Shown: piece by piece, positions 1 through 6,848 of the stretch
Layout of the letters: the number at the start of each line of letters is the position of its first letter
How positions within the stretch are numbered: the stretch's first letter is position 1
DNA from: JBHENC01 sp051000345
GTDB taxonomy: Bacteria; Acidobacteriota; Blastocatellia; Pyrinomonadales; Pyrinomonadaceae
Reading direction: 5' to 3'
DNA length: 12,538 nt
Assembly (NCBI GenBank): GCA_051000345.1
Contig: JBPCOJ010000140.1
Span: 1-12,538 of the forward strand
The notes under the pieces: generated by a model
Databases searched by the model: none
The model's input: the letters and a program-made list of their open reading frames with translations, nothing else
What the model was told of the DNA's origin: nothing
Translations under genes and position numbers: made by a program

Positions 1-336
1 CTCGCGCATGTCGAATCGCACATCACGCACGACGAAGATTGCGATGCTGCCGCGAAAACAACGAACGGGAATTTCAACGAGCAGAGTAGTCCCGCGAATT
101 CTAAATTCAATACGCAAATATCGAAGCCCGCTTCGCCCGCGCCGCAACAGCGCGCGCCATTCTTAAGCGGCGTGTATGTTCCGGCGACGCATCCGAGCAC
201 GGAGCGTTTCGGGATTGATGAAGCATCGGCGGTTTCCGAACTCGTGGACTTTTTCGAGAACGCGAAGACATGCGAACTCGAGCCGGGCGGCAAGCCCTGC
301 GATCACTGCGCGATGTGCAGTTCGCGCGGATTCTGA
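1..336 (+). CDS. 3' end of an unrecognised protein with a Cys-rich C-terminus (5' truncated)
   Basis: The reading frame is open from the first base of the window to a TGA at 334-336, giving 111 residues of a protein whose start lies outside. The visible part has an acidic/His stretch (HVESHITHDEDCD), a low-complexity linker rich in Asn, Gln, Ser, Pro and Ala, then a more ordered segment starting near GVYVPATHP. The tail ends TCELEPGGKPCDHCAMCSSRGF-stop, a C-x8-C-x2-C-x2-C arrangement that could bind zinc or an Fe-S cluster. A C-x(n)-C-x2-C-x2-C spacing also occurs in the zinc-binding region of RecQ helicases, but the sequence around it does not match well enough to name the protein. The Cys-rich tail and codon use like the neighbours support a real gene. 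The function is unknown from what is visible. Confidence 0.6.
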   Translation, partial: LAHVESHITHDEDCDAAAKTTNGNFNEQSSPANSKFNTQISKPASPAPQQRAPFLSGVYVPATHPSTERFGIDEASAVSELVDFFENAKTCELEPGGKPCDHCAMCSSRGF

Positions 337-376
337 AATTCATCGCTTTCTGCTTTTAACCTTTATGGGCAAAGAC

Positions 377-904
377 ATGAGACATCTTACAAGTTTATTT
401 CTATCATTCGCACTCTTCGCGCCGACTTTAAGCTACGGCACGCAGCAACCAATCGCGCAAGGGTCTTTCGATGACAAAACGATCTTTCAAAGCGTTCTGC
501 CATCGCTCAAGAAGAAGACTCGCGTGCCTTTGCGGTTGCCGACATACCTTGCTACGGAAGATGAAACAAACAAGTTGTATGCGATTGTCGAAGCGGCGAC
601 GCCCGCGCGTTACGGAGTGCAGATTGCGTTCGATCCCGAATGCAATGGCGGAAACGCTTGCCGCTACGGATTCGTCGCCGGTCAAGCCGCCGCGTCGAGC
701 GCCAAACGTTTGAAGGGCAAAGCCGTGAAGTTAGCGAAGGGCATCACGGGTTATTTTGTTGACGCGACGTGCGGCGCTAATTGCACGGATTCAACATTGA
801 GTTGGAAGCAAGACGGCTATCGTTACACCGTCGGCCTTAAGGCTGCCAAAATAGAAACGCTCACGAAGATCGCAAACTCGGCGATTAAGAACGAACAGCA
901 TTAA
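377..904 (+). CDS. Small secreted protein of unknown function with two cysteine pairs
   Basis: This encodes a predicted 175-residue exported protein. The N-terminus MRHLTSLFLSFALFAPTLSYG reads as a signal peptide, with cleavage plausible after Gly21. The mature part is small and basic with four Cys at about residues 89, 95, 132 and 136. Their C-x5-C and C-x3-C spacing would suit two disulfides in an oxidising periplasm. The C-terminal segment (LSWKQDGYRYTVGL...IETLTKIANSAI) loosely recalls the 'W-x-x-x-G-x-x-Y ... kiA.S' ending of DUF4367-like domains, but I do not assign the family. The start is uncertain: an in-frame ATG at 365 would add four residues (MGKD), and neither start has a clear Shine-Dalgarno. 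The ORF can be read further upstream, but that part overlaps the preceding gene, which ends at 336. The gene lies 40 bp downstream of that gene and could be cotranscribed with it. Confidence 0.65.
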   Translation: MRHLTSLFLSFALFAPTLSYGTQQPIAQGSFDDKTIFQSVLPSLKKKTRVPLRLPTYLATEDETNKLYAIVEAATPARYGVQIAFDPECNGGNACRYGFVAGQAAASSAKRLKGKAVKLAKGITGYFVDATCGANCTDSTLSWKQDGYRYTVGLKAAKIETLTKIANSAIKNEQH

Positions 905-939
905 GCCATCAGGTTTCGCTCGCTAAAGTTTGGAGACTT

Positions 940-982
940 AAGAAAAGGCCGCTTGCATGTCAGATGCAAGCGGCCTTTTCTT
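940..982. terminator. Perfect hairpin, probable bidirectional terminator
   Basis: The arm at 940-958 (AAGAAAAGGCCGCTTGCAT) is the exact reverse complement of 964-982, giving a 19-bp perfect stem with a 5-base loop (GTCAG). The stem ends in A-rich/T-rich flanks on both sides, so either strand gives a GC-rich stem followed by a U-tract. It sits between the secreted-protein gene ending at 904 on plus and lemA ending at 1032 on minus, where a shared rho-independent terminator for convergent genes is expected. Confidence 0.9.
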
Positions 983-1031
983 TTAAGCAAACGCGCTGAG
1001 TTTGGAAATGCGCGATGTCTCTCCAACAAAG

Positions 1032-1670
1032 TTATCTTGTGCCTGTATTGCTCTGGTTACTGCGCACCGCATTAGCGTCAATCTTAGGCGCTTGGCGTGA
1101 ACCTTCATCGGCCTTGAAGTACGGCTCTTCTTTGAAGCCGTAGAGCTTCGCGGCGATGACCATCGGGAAATTTCCGCGCGAAGTATTATAGTCCTGCGCC
1201 GCTGCATTGTAGTCGTTGCGCGACGTGTTGATGCGGTTCTCCGTGCCCTCTAAAGAATCTTGAAACTTCTGGAAGCTTTCGGTGGAGCGTAGTAGCGGAT
1301 AGTTCTCCGTGAGCGAAAGCAATCTGCCGATAGTGCCGCCAAAAGTATTATTGGCATCAATCACAGCCTGTTTTTGTTCGGGGGATTTGTCGCCGTTTTC
1401 TCCCTGCGGCGGCGCGCCTGTCGCCTTCAAAAGTCCCGCGCGGGCATTGGCAATATCACCGAAAACTTGCTGTTCTTGATAACCCGCTGCCTTAGCTGCT
1501 TCAAAAAGATTGGGGATCAAATCAGAGCGCCGCTGAAGCTGGCTCTCAATGTTCGACCAACTAGCTTTGACGTTCTGCTGCTTGGTCTGAAGCGTGTTGT
1601 AGCCGCAACCGCTTGCCGCCACAGACATCAGAATTACGGAAGCCAGCAATAACATTCTTCTTTTATTCAT
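1032..1670 (-). CDS. lemA: LemA family lipoprotein
   Basis: This encodes a 212-residue LemA-family protein. The N-terminus MNKRRMLLLASVILM...ASGC is a lipoprotein signal peptide with the lipidated Cys at residue 22, so the protein is probably anchored to a membrane. Directly after it comes the family signature: a heptad-rich helix (LQTKQQNVKASWSNIESQLQRRSDLIPNL), then the helical core with the IANARAGLL segment. The length is normal for the family (about 180-215). LemA proteins form an extended helical bundle, and their molecular role is not settled. They are often encoded near TPM-domain proteins, as here with one gene in between. The start at 1670 is chosen because GGAG lies 9 nt upstream; an ATG at 1685 would place that GGAG inside the gene. 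The gene is last in a run of four minus-strand genes and ends just before the hairpin at 940-982. Confidence 0.92.
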   Translation of the reverse strand: MNKRRMLLLASVILMSVAASGCGYNTLQTKQQNVKASWSNIESQLQRRSDLIPNLFEAAKAAGYQEQQVFGDIANARAGLLKATGAPPQGENGDKSPEQKQAVIDANNTFGGTIGRLLSLTENYPLLRSTESFQKFQDSLEGTENRINTSRNDYNAAAQDYNTSRGNFPMVIAAKLYGFKEEPYFKADEGSRQAPKIDANAVRSNQSNTGTR

Positions 1671-1679
1671 TTTTAGTTT

Positions 1680-1683
1680 CTCC
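1680..1683 (-). promoter_or_regulatory. Ribosome binding site deciding the lemA start
   Basis: On the minus strand GGAG is followed by nine A-rich bases and then ATG at 1670. This favours that ATG over the in-frame ATG at 1685, which overlaps the GGAG itself. Confidence 0.7.
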
Positions 1684-1769
1684 ATCGGTCGGAATAAAAA
1701 TTAATCTTGTTTGTTTAGATACGCGTAAGCCGGATATTAAGCCTTATCCACGCCGATACTTCAAGCCTA

Positions 1770-2537
1770 CTACGAGGCCGCTTTAGCTTGATTATTGCCG
1801 CCGCTTGCGCCCGGCATCTGGTCAACGATTTCAATGACGCGCTCGATCTGTTTTAAGTAAGCGGCGAAAAGATTGTTCGCTTCAACGTCCGTCAAGGCTT
1901 TTGCGCCCTTTTCGCGCAAGTCCATAATCCGCTCGAACGGCGCGGCGTCGAGCTGCAACGTTTTGACGGTGGCGCGCACGCATTCCGCTTTGGCGACGGG
2001 CGGCTCCGCGCCGCTCAACGTCAGCACGGGACGAAAGAATTTGCTGAAGGTCGCAAGGCTCTCGTTCATGAGCTGCGAAAGTTTCTCCGCAGACACGCTC
2101 GCCGGAATATAGTGCCGCCGCAGTTGAATCAATTTGCTTCTTAGTTCGTACTCGGTTTGATGCCGCAAATTCGTGTTCGAGAGTTCAACTGACTCGAAAG
2201 GATCGCGCCCGTAAAGCACGACGCGCGCGCGCTCCATCTGGCGAAACTCTATTGGAAATACGTCTGCGGCGTCGGATAGTTCCGCGATGGTAAAGTAAAC
2301 AGGAACGTCATGCCCCAGACGTTGCCAGCCGCGAATCGGTGCTTGCGCAAGCCGCAAATCTTCGGGCGTAATGCGATTGAGCGCAATCAGCAGATTAACT
2401 TCTGAAGGCAATTCGCTATCGTCGCTCACGGCTGTCGCCGAGCCGTAAAGCACAACGGACGCGAGATTGTCGCCGTGCGTCGCGCGCAAATCCTCGACAA
2501 AGTGATTCAAGCTGTTTCGTGTTGTTGGAGAAACCAT
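1770..2537 (-). CDS. Nucleotidyltransferase-fold protein with altered catalytic motif
   Basis: This encodes a 255-residue cytoplasmic protein. The N-terminal region shows the entry motif of the polymerase-beta-like nucleotidyltransferase fold, VVLYGSA (Gly32-Ser33), followed 12 residues later by PSEVNLLIAL, where active enzymes usually carry S-D-[IV]-D-L. Here the first Asp is Glu46 and the second is Asn48, so the metal-binding pair is changed and normal nucleotide transfer is doubtful. The next segment (VYFTIAEL...DVFPIEFRQMERARVVLYGRDPF) resembles a recurrent group annotated only as nucleotidyltransferase-domain protein. The C-terminal half is helical (ELRSKLIQLRRHYI...) and ends in a short Gly/Asn/Ala tail. 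The substrate is unknown. The gene lies 63 bp downstream of the TPM gene and 99 bp upstream of lemA on the same strand. The start at 2537 is the first ATG; only a weak GGAT lies upstream. Confidence 0.8.
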   Translation of the reverse strand: MVSPTTRNSLNHFVEDLRATHGDNLASVVLYGSATAVSDDSELPSEVNLLIALNRITPEDLRLAQAPIRGWQRLGHDVPVYFTIAELSDAADVFPIEFRQMERARVVLYGRDPFESVELSNTNLRHQTEYELRSKLIQLRRHYIPASVSAEKLSQLMNESLATFSKFFRPVLTLSGAEPPVAKAECVRATVKTLQLDAAPFERIMDLREKGAKALTDVEANNLFAAYLKQIERVIEIVDQMPGASGGNNQAKAAS

Positions 2538-2600
2538 CTGTATTTTATCCGTATGAAAAGTGCGTATGCTTCAGCCGTTTTGCTTCCTGCTTTAATTCAG

Positions 2601-3467
2601 TTACCAACTGCCGCTCGATCCGCCGCCGCCGAAATCGCCGCCGCCGCCGAAGCCGCCGAACCCACCACCGCTTGATCCACCGCCGCCGCCCCAACCACCG
2701 CCGCTGCCCCATCCGCCGCTCGATCCGCCGCTGTTGAGCAAAGAGTTAAGCAGCAATAAATTCAAACAGCCGCCGCCACCGCCGCCGCGTCCTCTGCTCG
2801 ACATGAGAAAAATTAAAACGATGGCGATGATGAAAATTATCGCGCACGGCGAAATGCCGCCGCGACGCGCGGAGCGGTAATCCTGCGCGGGCGCGCCGTC
2901 GTAAGCAGCGCTTTGATCTATGCCTTCGATGCTGAAGCCGCGCGCTTTGCCGAGAGTAGCGACGTATGTATTGACCGCTTCCGTCAAGCCGCGTCCGTAG
3001 TCGCCTTCGCGGAAGGCCGGACGCATACGGCGATTGACTTCGCCGGTCATTCCGTCCGGCAAGTCTCCTTCGAGATGCCTGCTCACCTGTATGTTGTATT
3101 TGTGATCGTCAACGGCAACCAGCAGCAGCAAGCCCTCTTTCTCTCCGCTGCCGGGGCCGATGCCCCAGCCGCGCGCTATCGCCAATCCGTAATCGAAAAC
3201 GTCACGGTCGCCGGTTGTCTTGACGGTCACCACTGCGAATTCAATGCCCGCGCGCTGCTGTACGTTTTCAAGAATCGTTTCCAGCCGCTGCTCTGTCGCA
3301 GCATCAACGACATCTGCGTAATCGACGACGAGGCGCGGCGGATTCGGCTTAGGGATAGGCGGCGGCGCAGTTGTTTGCGCGCGTGTGATGTTCACGCACG
3401 CCAGACAAAAAAGGAGCGCCGCAAGCAAACACGGCAAGCGATAAATTTGTTTCACGGAAACGATCAT
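2601..3467 (-). CDS. TPM-domain (YgcG-type) exported membrane-anchored protein
   Basis: This encodes a 288-residue protein. Residues 1-30 are a signal peptide (hydrophobic LLAALLFCLA, cleavage plausible after T-R-A before Gln31). A Pro-rich linker follows, then the TPM domain (about 45-178) with LVVDYADVVDAATEQRLE, IEFAVVTVKTTG, ARGWGIG and EGLLLLVAVDDHKYNIQV. One transmembrane helix spans about 205-222 (ISPCAIIFIIAIVLIFLM). A Gly/Ser-rich tail (226-288) ends GGGGSSGSW, typical of this family. The tail explains the CCGCCG-rich DNA at 2610-2790. TPM domains have been linked to phosphatase-like activity and to membrane quality control (the domain is named for TLP18.3, Psb32 and MOLO-1); the substrate here is unknown. 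Co-occurrence with LemA is common, which supports a shared function at the envelope. No strong Shine-Dalgarno is seen at 3467. Confidence 0.92.
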   Translation of the reverse strand: MIVSVKQIYRLPCLLAALLFCLACVNITRAQTTAPPPIPKPNPPRLVVDYADVVDAATEQRLETILENVQQRAGIEFAVVTVKTTGDRDVFDYGLAIARGWGIGPGSGEKEGLLLLVAVDDHKYNIQVSRHLEGDLPDGMTGEVNRRMRPAFREGDYGRGLTEAVNTYVATLGKARGFSIEGIDQSAAYDGAPAQDYRSARRGGISPCAIIFIIAIVLIFLMSSRGRGGGGGGCLNLLLLNSLLNSGGSSGGWGSGGGWGGGGGSSGGGFGGFGGGGDFGGGGSSGSW

Positions 3468-3552
3468 ATCAAAAAGAATCTTAGCAGAGTTCTCGGCTGC
3501 GCGCTCTTACACGAAATCCAAAAGAGTTTTCTCTATAAACTTTCAAAGCAAT

Positions 3553-4341
3553 TTATCCTTCAATCAAACGATGTAGTAAATAAAAAAGCGCGACACCGAC
3601 AAATACGACAATCGAGACCATAGGGTTCTTTTCTTCTTTGTGATTGACTTCCGGTATCAAATCGCTCGCCGCGACGTAAAGCGTAACGCCCGCCGAAAAG
3701 GGCAGGGCGTAAGCGACCAGCGTTCCGACTTTTGTTTGCAGCAACGCGACGCTCGTGACGCCCGCAAATGTTGCCGCACCGACGATCAATGTTGCCGTCA
3801 ATGCGCGTCGCGCCGAACGCCCTGAAGCCAGCATAATCGAGGCGACGGTAAAACCTTCCGGCACTTTGTGCAGCAGGATTGCGATGAAGACGAGCAGTCC
3901 GACTTTGTAATTGACGAGAAAGGCGGCGGCAATCGAAACGCCGTCGAAAAAGCTGTGGATGACGAGGCCGCCGATTGCCGTGTATGCCGCCGACGGGCGC
4001 ACGACGTGTTCAGGATGCGTTTCCGCGCCGAAATGAAAATGCGGCGCAATGGTGTGCTCGAAAAGTTGTATTAATAAATAGCCCGCGAGCAGCAGCGTCA
4101 TCGCGCCCATTACGCTTTGCGCCGCCGCATCGTTCGTCCGCCCGTTGACCCAGATGGCGATTGTTTCCGGCAGAATCTCTATAAAGATGGCCGCGAGCAT
4201 AAAGCCCGCGCCAAGTGCGACGAGATATTTGAGAAAGCGCTGATCGAGACGCTGCGCCGCTTTCGAGGCGAGCAGCATTCCGCCCAGCAAATTTGCCAGC
4301 GCCGCCAGCACGCCGAAGAAAATCAATCCAGCCGAACTCAT
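3553..4341 (-). CDS. ZIP family divalent metal transporter
   Basis: This encodes a 262-residue polytopic membrane protein of the ZIP (ZupT/GufA-like) family, which takes up Zn2+ or related divalent cations into the cytoplasm. About eight hydrophobic segments are visible. The metal-site helices carry HSFFDG (His129, Asp133) and HKVPEG (His158, Glu162), the conserved pair of this family. A His-rich loop before them (residues 95-112: His96, 101, 103, 109 and 112) matches the cytosolic metal-binding loop of ZIP proteins. A further SDLIPE motif lies near residue 226. The length is normal. The codon before the ATG at 4341 is TAG, so this is the most upstream start possible; the Shine-Dalgarno is weak. 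It is the first gene of the minus-strand run, 85 bp ahead of the TPM gene, and is divergent from mraZ. No Zur-type operator was recognised. Confidence 0.93.
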   Translation of the reverse strand: MSSAGLIFFGVLAALANLLGGMLLASKAAQRLDQRFLKYLVALGAGFMLAAIFIEILPETIAIWVNGRTNDAAAQSVMGAMTLLLAGYLLIQLFEHTIAPHFHFGAETHPEHVVRPSAAYTAIGGLVIHSFFDGVSIAAAFLVNYKVGLLVFIAILLHKVPEGFTVASIMLASGRSARRALTATLIVGAATFAGVTSVALLQTKVGTLVAYALPFSAGVTLYVAASDLIPEVNHKEEKNPMVSIVVFVGVALFYLLHRLIEG

Positions 4342-4408
4342 CTACACGAAATCTGCCTTTTGCCGGGAGTTTACGAAAAAAGCTCAGGTTGTTGCCGCAC
4401 GGCGCGCA

Positions 4409-4476
4409 ACTATACAGTATGAGGCGAAAAGGCAAAAGCTGAACCAACGAAAAGCAACAGGGAAAGCTGAATTATA
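4409..4476 (-). promoter_or_regulatory. Candidate -10 boxes for the ZIP/TPM/lemA run (weak)
   Basis: On the minus strand a perfect TATAAT occupies 4471-4476 and a TATAGT occupies 4409-4414, roughly 130 and 70 bp upstream of the ZIP start. Neither has a good TTGACA at the right distance: the second has only TTTGCC about 16 bp upstream. These are candidate promoter elements only. Confidence 0.3.
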
Positions 4477-4607
4477 AACGGAAATCCGCTTTGCACCATC
4501 TTTGGCCTTAGCTTTTATCCTCACCCTACATTTAATCAATCCTTCTTTTATTCAATTACTACACCATATCGTGCTTAAGATTCTTTTGTTCGACATTGTT
4601 TTTCTTC

Positions 4608-4637
4608 TTGACACACGTTTATGGACGGGCGTAGTAT
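4608..4637 (+). promoter_or_regulatory. Promoter of mraZ and the dcw cluster
   Basis: A consensus -35 box TTGACA (4608-4613) is followed after 18 bp by TAGTAT (4632-4637, four of six matches to TATAAT). The expected transcription start is near 4644, about 85-115 nt ahead of the mraZ start codon. T-rich DNA upstream could help polymerase binding. The placement just ahead of MraZ-type repeats supports the call. Confidence 0.75.
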
Positions 4638-4646
4638 GCGCGACGG

Positions 4647-4670
4647 GTGGTAAAAAGTGGCTGGAAGTGG
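4647..4670 (+). promoter_or_regulatory. Probable MraZ operator: three GTGG repeats at 10-bp spacing
   Basis: GTGG occurs at 4647-4650, 4657-4660 and 4667-4670, exactly one helical turn apart. The second and third are preceded by AAA and GAA. MraZ proteins are known to bind direct TGGG/GTGG-containing repeats with 10-bp periodicity in the leader of their own operon. The array overlaps the predicted transcript start just downstream of the -10 box, so bound MraZ would be expected to repress. The specific binding here is inferred. Confidence 0.8.
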
Positions 4671-4756
4671 GCGTTATAGAGAAGCTTGAAGCTAAACGTT
4701 AAAGTTTTACTCTAAGGTTTAAGCAGTATGTGTCGGGAGCGGTTCGCACTAAGGCT

Positions 4757-5197
4757 ATGTTGCGGGGAAACTACACGACGCACATCGACTCTAAGGGACG
4801 CCTCAAGGTGCCTACGTCGTTTCGCCGTTTGATCGAGGAAAAGCACGGCGGCGAGTTTTATGTGACGAGTTTATCGGGAGAATGCGTGCGGATTTACCCT
4901 TTGCCGGAATGGGAAGCCATTGAATCGAGGCTCGCGCTTTTGCCTTCGATGGACACGGCGCGCAGGAAATTTCTCGACCGCACGAATTATTACGGGCAGC
5001 AAACGACGATGGACGGGCAGGGACGCATTCTCGTTCATCCACTTTTGCGTAAAAGCGCCGGAGTCGTCGGCGAAGTGGCGGTGCTCGGCTACCTGACGTA
5101 CATGGAAGTCTGGGAGTTGGAAAAATTTCAACAGCGGCTCATTCACGATCCATACACGGAAGCAGACGAAGCGGCGCTGGCGAGTCTCGGCATTTGA
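4757..5197 (+). CDS. mraZ: Transcriptional regulator MraZ
   Basis: This encodes a 146-residue MraZ, the first gene of the dcw cluster. It starts MLRGNYTTHIDSKGRLKVP, the usual N-terminus of the family. Both AbrB-like half-repeats are visible with their D-x-x-x-R cores: Asp11-Arg15 (DSKGR) and Asp86-Arg90 (DGQGR, followed by ILVHPLLR). MraZ forms ring oligomers and binds repeated sites ahead of its own gene; a matching array lies at 4647-4670, so autorepression is likely. The start at 4757 is chosen on family grounds. An in-frame GTG at 4730 would add nine residues (reading SGAVRTKA after the initiator) and has AAGG 12 nt upstream, so the longer form cannot be excluded. The only motif ahead of 4757 is AAGG just 2 nt away. 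The next gene is 156 bp downstream. Confidence 0.95.
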   Translation: MLRGNYTTHIDSKGRLKVPTSFRRLIEEKHGGEFYVTSLSGECVRIYPLPEWEAIESRLALLPSMDTARRKFLDRTNYYGQQTTMDGQGRILVHPLLRKSAGVVGEVAVLGYLTYMEVWELEKFQQRLIHDPYTEADEAALASLGI

Positions 5198-5353
5198 GCG
5201 GAAGCAATAATAGTAGTGGCGGCGGTCATTGATAAATCGATCACAACAGAAATTAGCAAAATAGAAGTTTGCTGCCATGTTTCAATGCGTAACGATTGAC
5301 GGCTTAGGAGTCACGATTTTCTGTTCTTTGAACAAGATCACAGGGCGGCGGCG

Positions 5354-6343
5354 ATGACAGCTGCGCTAATGGGGGGCATGAGCGCGCCACACCACCGCCC
5401 TGTGCTGTTAAAGGAAACGATACGGTTTCTCGCGCCCGAACGCGGCGGCCTTTTCATTGACGGCACGCTCGGGCTTGGCGGACACAGCGAAGCGATTCTC
5501 GAAGCATCCGCGACGGCGCGCGTCATCGGGATTGACCGTGATCGTGAAGCGCTCGTTTATGCGACGAATCGTCTGGCGCGCTTCGGTGTACGATTCACGG
5601 CAACGCACGCGAACTTTGAAGACCTCGCGCGCGTCGTGAATGAAGCGAAGGTACAGGACGTCAGCGGCGTGCTGATCGATCTCGGCGTTTCCTCTTTGCA
5701 GCTCGATACGGCAAATCGCGGATTCAGTTTCCGGCATGATGCGCCGCTCGACATGCGTATGAACGCGGAAGGCGACGAAGAGACTGTTGCCGAGTTGCTC
5801 GAACGCCTGCCGGAAGAAGAATTAGCGCGCATCATTTACGAGTACGGCGAAGAGCGGCGTTCGCGGCGCATCGCACGCTGGATCATTGAAAAGCGCGAGG
5901 CAGGGCAGCCCGTCAAGACGACAGCGGAATTAGCCGGACTCGTCGCGCGCGCTTACGGGACGCGAAAAAAGAAAGAACACGGCGCGGTGCATCCGGCGAC
6001 GCGAACATTTCAAGCACTGCGTATCGCAGTCAACGATGAGCTTGAAAATTTGGCTGGCTTTATCGAAACGGCCATTGATCTTTTAATTCCCGACGGGCGC
6101 TTTTGCGCGATTAGCTTTCATTCGCTGGAAGACCGCATCGTTAAGCGCACCTTGCGCCGTCTGGCAGGGAACTGCGAATGCCCGCCGCGTTTGTCTCCGC
6201 TGTGCGTGTGCGGTGCGCGCCGCGATGTCGGGATTTTGACGCGCCGTCCGCTCGCGCCGGGCGATGAGGAGATTGCAGAAAATCCGCGCGCGCGCAGCGC
6301 CAAGCTGCGAGCCTGCCGCAAACTCGGCGAAGGCGGAGATTGA
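5354..6343 (+). CDS. rsmH: 16S rRNA (cytosine-1402-N4)-methyltransferase RsmH
   Basis: This encodes a 329-residue RsmH (MraW), the SAM-dependent enzyme that N4-methylates C1402 in the 16S rRNA decoding centre. Visible motifs in order: HHRPVLLKETI (13-23), the SAM-binding loop DGTLGLGGHSEAIL (36-49), IDRDREAL (60-67), IDLGVSSLQLD (108-118), FSFRHDAPLDMRM (124-136), and ISFHSLEDRIVKRT (254-267). A four-Cys segment near the C-terminus (C274, C276, C284, C286) is common in this family. The length is normal. The start at 5354 has AGGG 8 nt upstream; ATGs at 5369 and 5378 remain possible because family similarity begins only at His13. It follows mraZ after 156 bp in the standard dcw order. Confidence 0.97.
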   Translation: MTAALMGGMSAPHHRPVLLKETIRFLAPERGGLFIDGTLGLGGHSEAILEASATARVIGIDRDREALVYATNRLARFGVRFTATHANFEDLARVVNEAKVQDVSGVLIDLGVSSLQLDTANRGFSFRHDAPLDMRMNAEGDEETVAELLERLPEEELARIIYEYGEERRSRRIARWIIEKREAGQPVKTTAELAGLVARAYGTRKKKEHGAVHPATRTFQALRIAVNDELENLAGFIETAIDLLIPDGRFCAISFHSLEDRIVKRTLRRLAGNCECPPRLSPLCVCGARRDVGILTRRPLAPGDEEIAENPRARSAKLRACRKLGEGGD

Positions 6344-6458
6344 AAGCAGCGAATCCGGAGATGGTGAATCCGTGCATGAGTCTTCGCATGATGAGTTTGA
6401 GAGTTGAGTTGCTGAAGGAACGCAAGTAAGTTTTCGATAAAGCCGGAGAGTATGAGTG

Positions 6459-6848
6459 ATGAAAAGATTGCCGCCCAACCAATTAAATAATGCCGTTCGC
6501 CGTGAGCGTGACACAAGCGCGCTGGCGCGACTTTTGACGCTGCTTTTATGCGGCCTTGTTTTGGCTGGCGGATTCGTTTTCGCGGCGGGACGACACTTCA
6601 CAGCCGTGCATTACGGTTATCAAAGCGAACAACTGCGCCGTGAGCGAGTGCGCTTGCTAGAGCAGCAGGCAGTCTTGCTATTGGCGCGCGAACAGGCTGC
6701 GACTCCTTCGAGGCTCGAAGCGGCGGCGCGCGAAATCGGAATGCAGTCGGCACAAGCCGCGCAGATTATCGGCGCGCAGAAAGTCGAGCGAAGTTTGCCG
6801 CACGTATCCCCCGCGTTCGTCAACGCTTCCGTTGCGATGCGTCGTTGA
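6459..6848 (+). CDS. ftsL: FtsL-like cell division protein
   Basis: This encodes a 129-residue bitopic membrane protein in the ftsL position. It has a short basic cytoplasmic N-terminus (MKRLPPNQ...RRERD), one transmembrane helix (about 24-44, LLTLLLCGLVLAGGFVFAAG), then a predicted coiled coil (about 55-80, QLRRERVRLLEQQAVLLLARE). The segment ATPSRLEAAAREIGM resembles the region after the coiled coil in FtsL proteins. FtsL, with DivIC/FtsB, joins and activates the FtsW-FtsI septal synthase. FtsL is poorly conserved in sequence, so the call rests on size, topology and position between rsmH and ftsI. GGAG at 6445-6448 lies 10 nt before the ATG; a GTG at 6456 would add one residue. The 115 bp after rsmH holds no convincing gene. 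Confidence 0.82.
   Translation: MKRLPPNQLNNAVRRERDTSALARLLTLLLCGLVLAGGFVFAAGRHFTAVHYGYQSEQLRRERVRLLEQQAVLLLAREQAATPSRLEAAAREIGMQSAQAAQIIGAQKVERSLPHVSPAFVNASVAMRR

Larger units (their letters stand above)
4342..4729. other. Divergent intergenic region between the ZIP gene and mraZ
   Basis: This 388-bp region has no convincing gene. The centre (about 4500-4620) is T-rich on the plus strand and clearly more AT-rich than its neighbours, as expected for a promoter region. It holds the mraZ promoter and the repeat array described separately, plus possible minus-strand -10 boxes for the ZIP gene. A 66-codon frame at 4502-4702 overlaps the promoter and repeats, has no family resemblance, and is not counted as a gene. 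Confidence 0.7.

Noticed and set aside
2610..2790. Dense CCGCCG/CCACCG repeats resembling a tandem-repeat or CRISPR-like region
   Set aside because: On the minus strand this is the Gly/Ser-rich tail of the TPM-domain protein; the repetition comes from glycine codons.
2913..3623. Long plus-strand open frame (236 codons) opposite the TPM gene
   Set aside because: It is antisense to a clearly identified TPM protein, has no recognisable domain, and runs into the ZIP gene; it is a by-product of GC-rich codon use.
4502..4702. 66-codon plus-strand frame with a hydrophobic N-terminus upstream of mraZ
   Set aside because: It overlaps the mraZ promoter and operator repeats, lacks a ribosome site, and owes its hydrophobicity to the T-rich promoter DNA.
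5229..5262. Possible promoter (TTGATA ... CAAAAT) between mraZ and rsmH
   Set aside because: The spacer would be 22 bp, too long, and the -10 match is poor.
6361..6429. 22-codon ORF (starts MVNPCMSLRMM) between rsmH and ftsL
   Set aside because: The GGAG is directly adjacent to the ATG, too close to act, and the peptide is very short with no support.
6452..6490. 12-codon ORF (MSDEKIAAQPIK) overlapping the ftsL start in another frame
   Set aside because: The GGAG is only 3 nt away from its ATG but well spaced for ftsL; a leader-peptide role is possible but nothing supports it.
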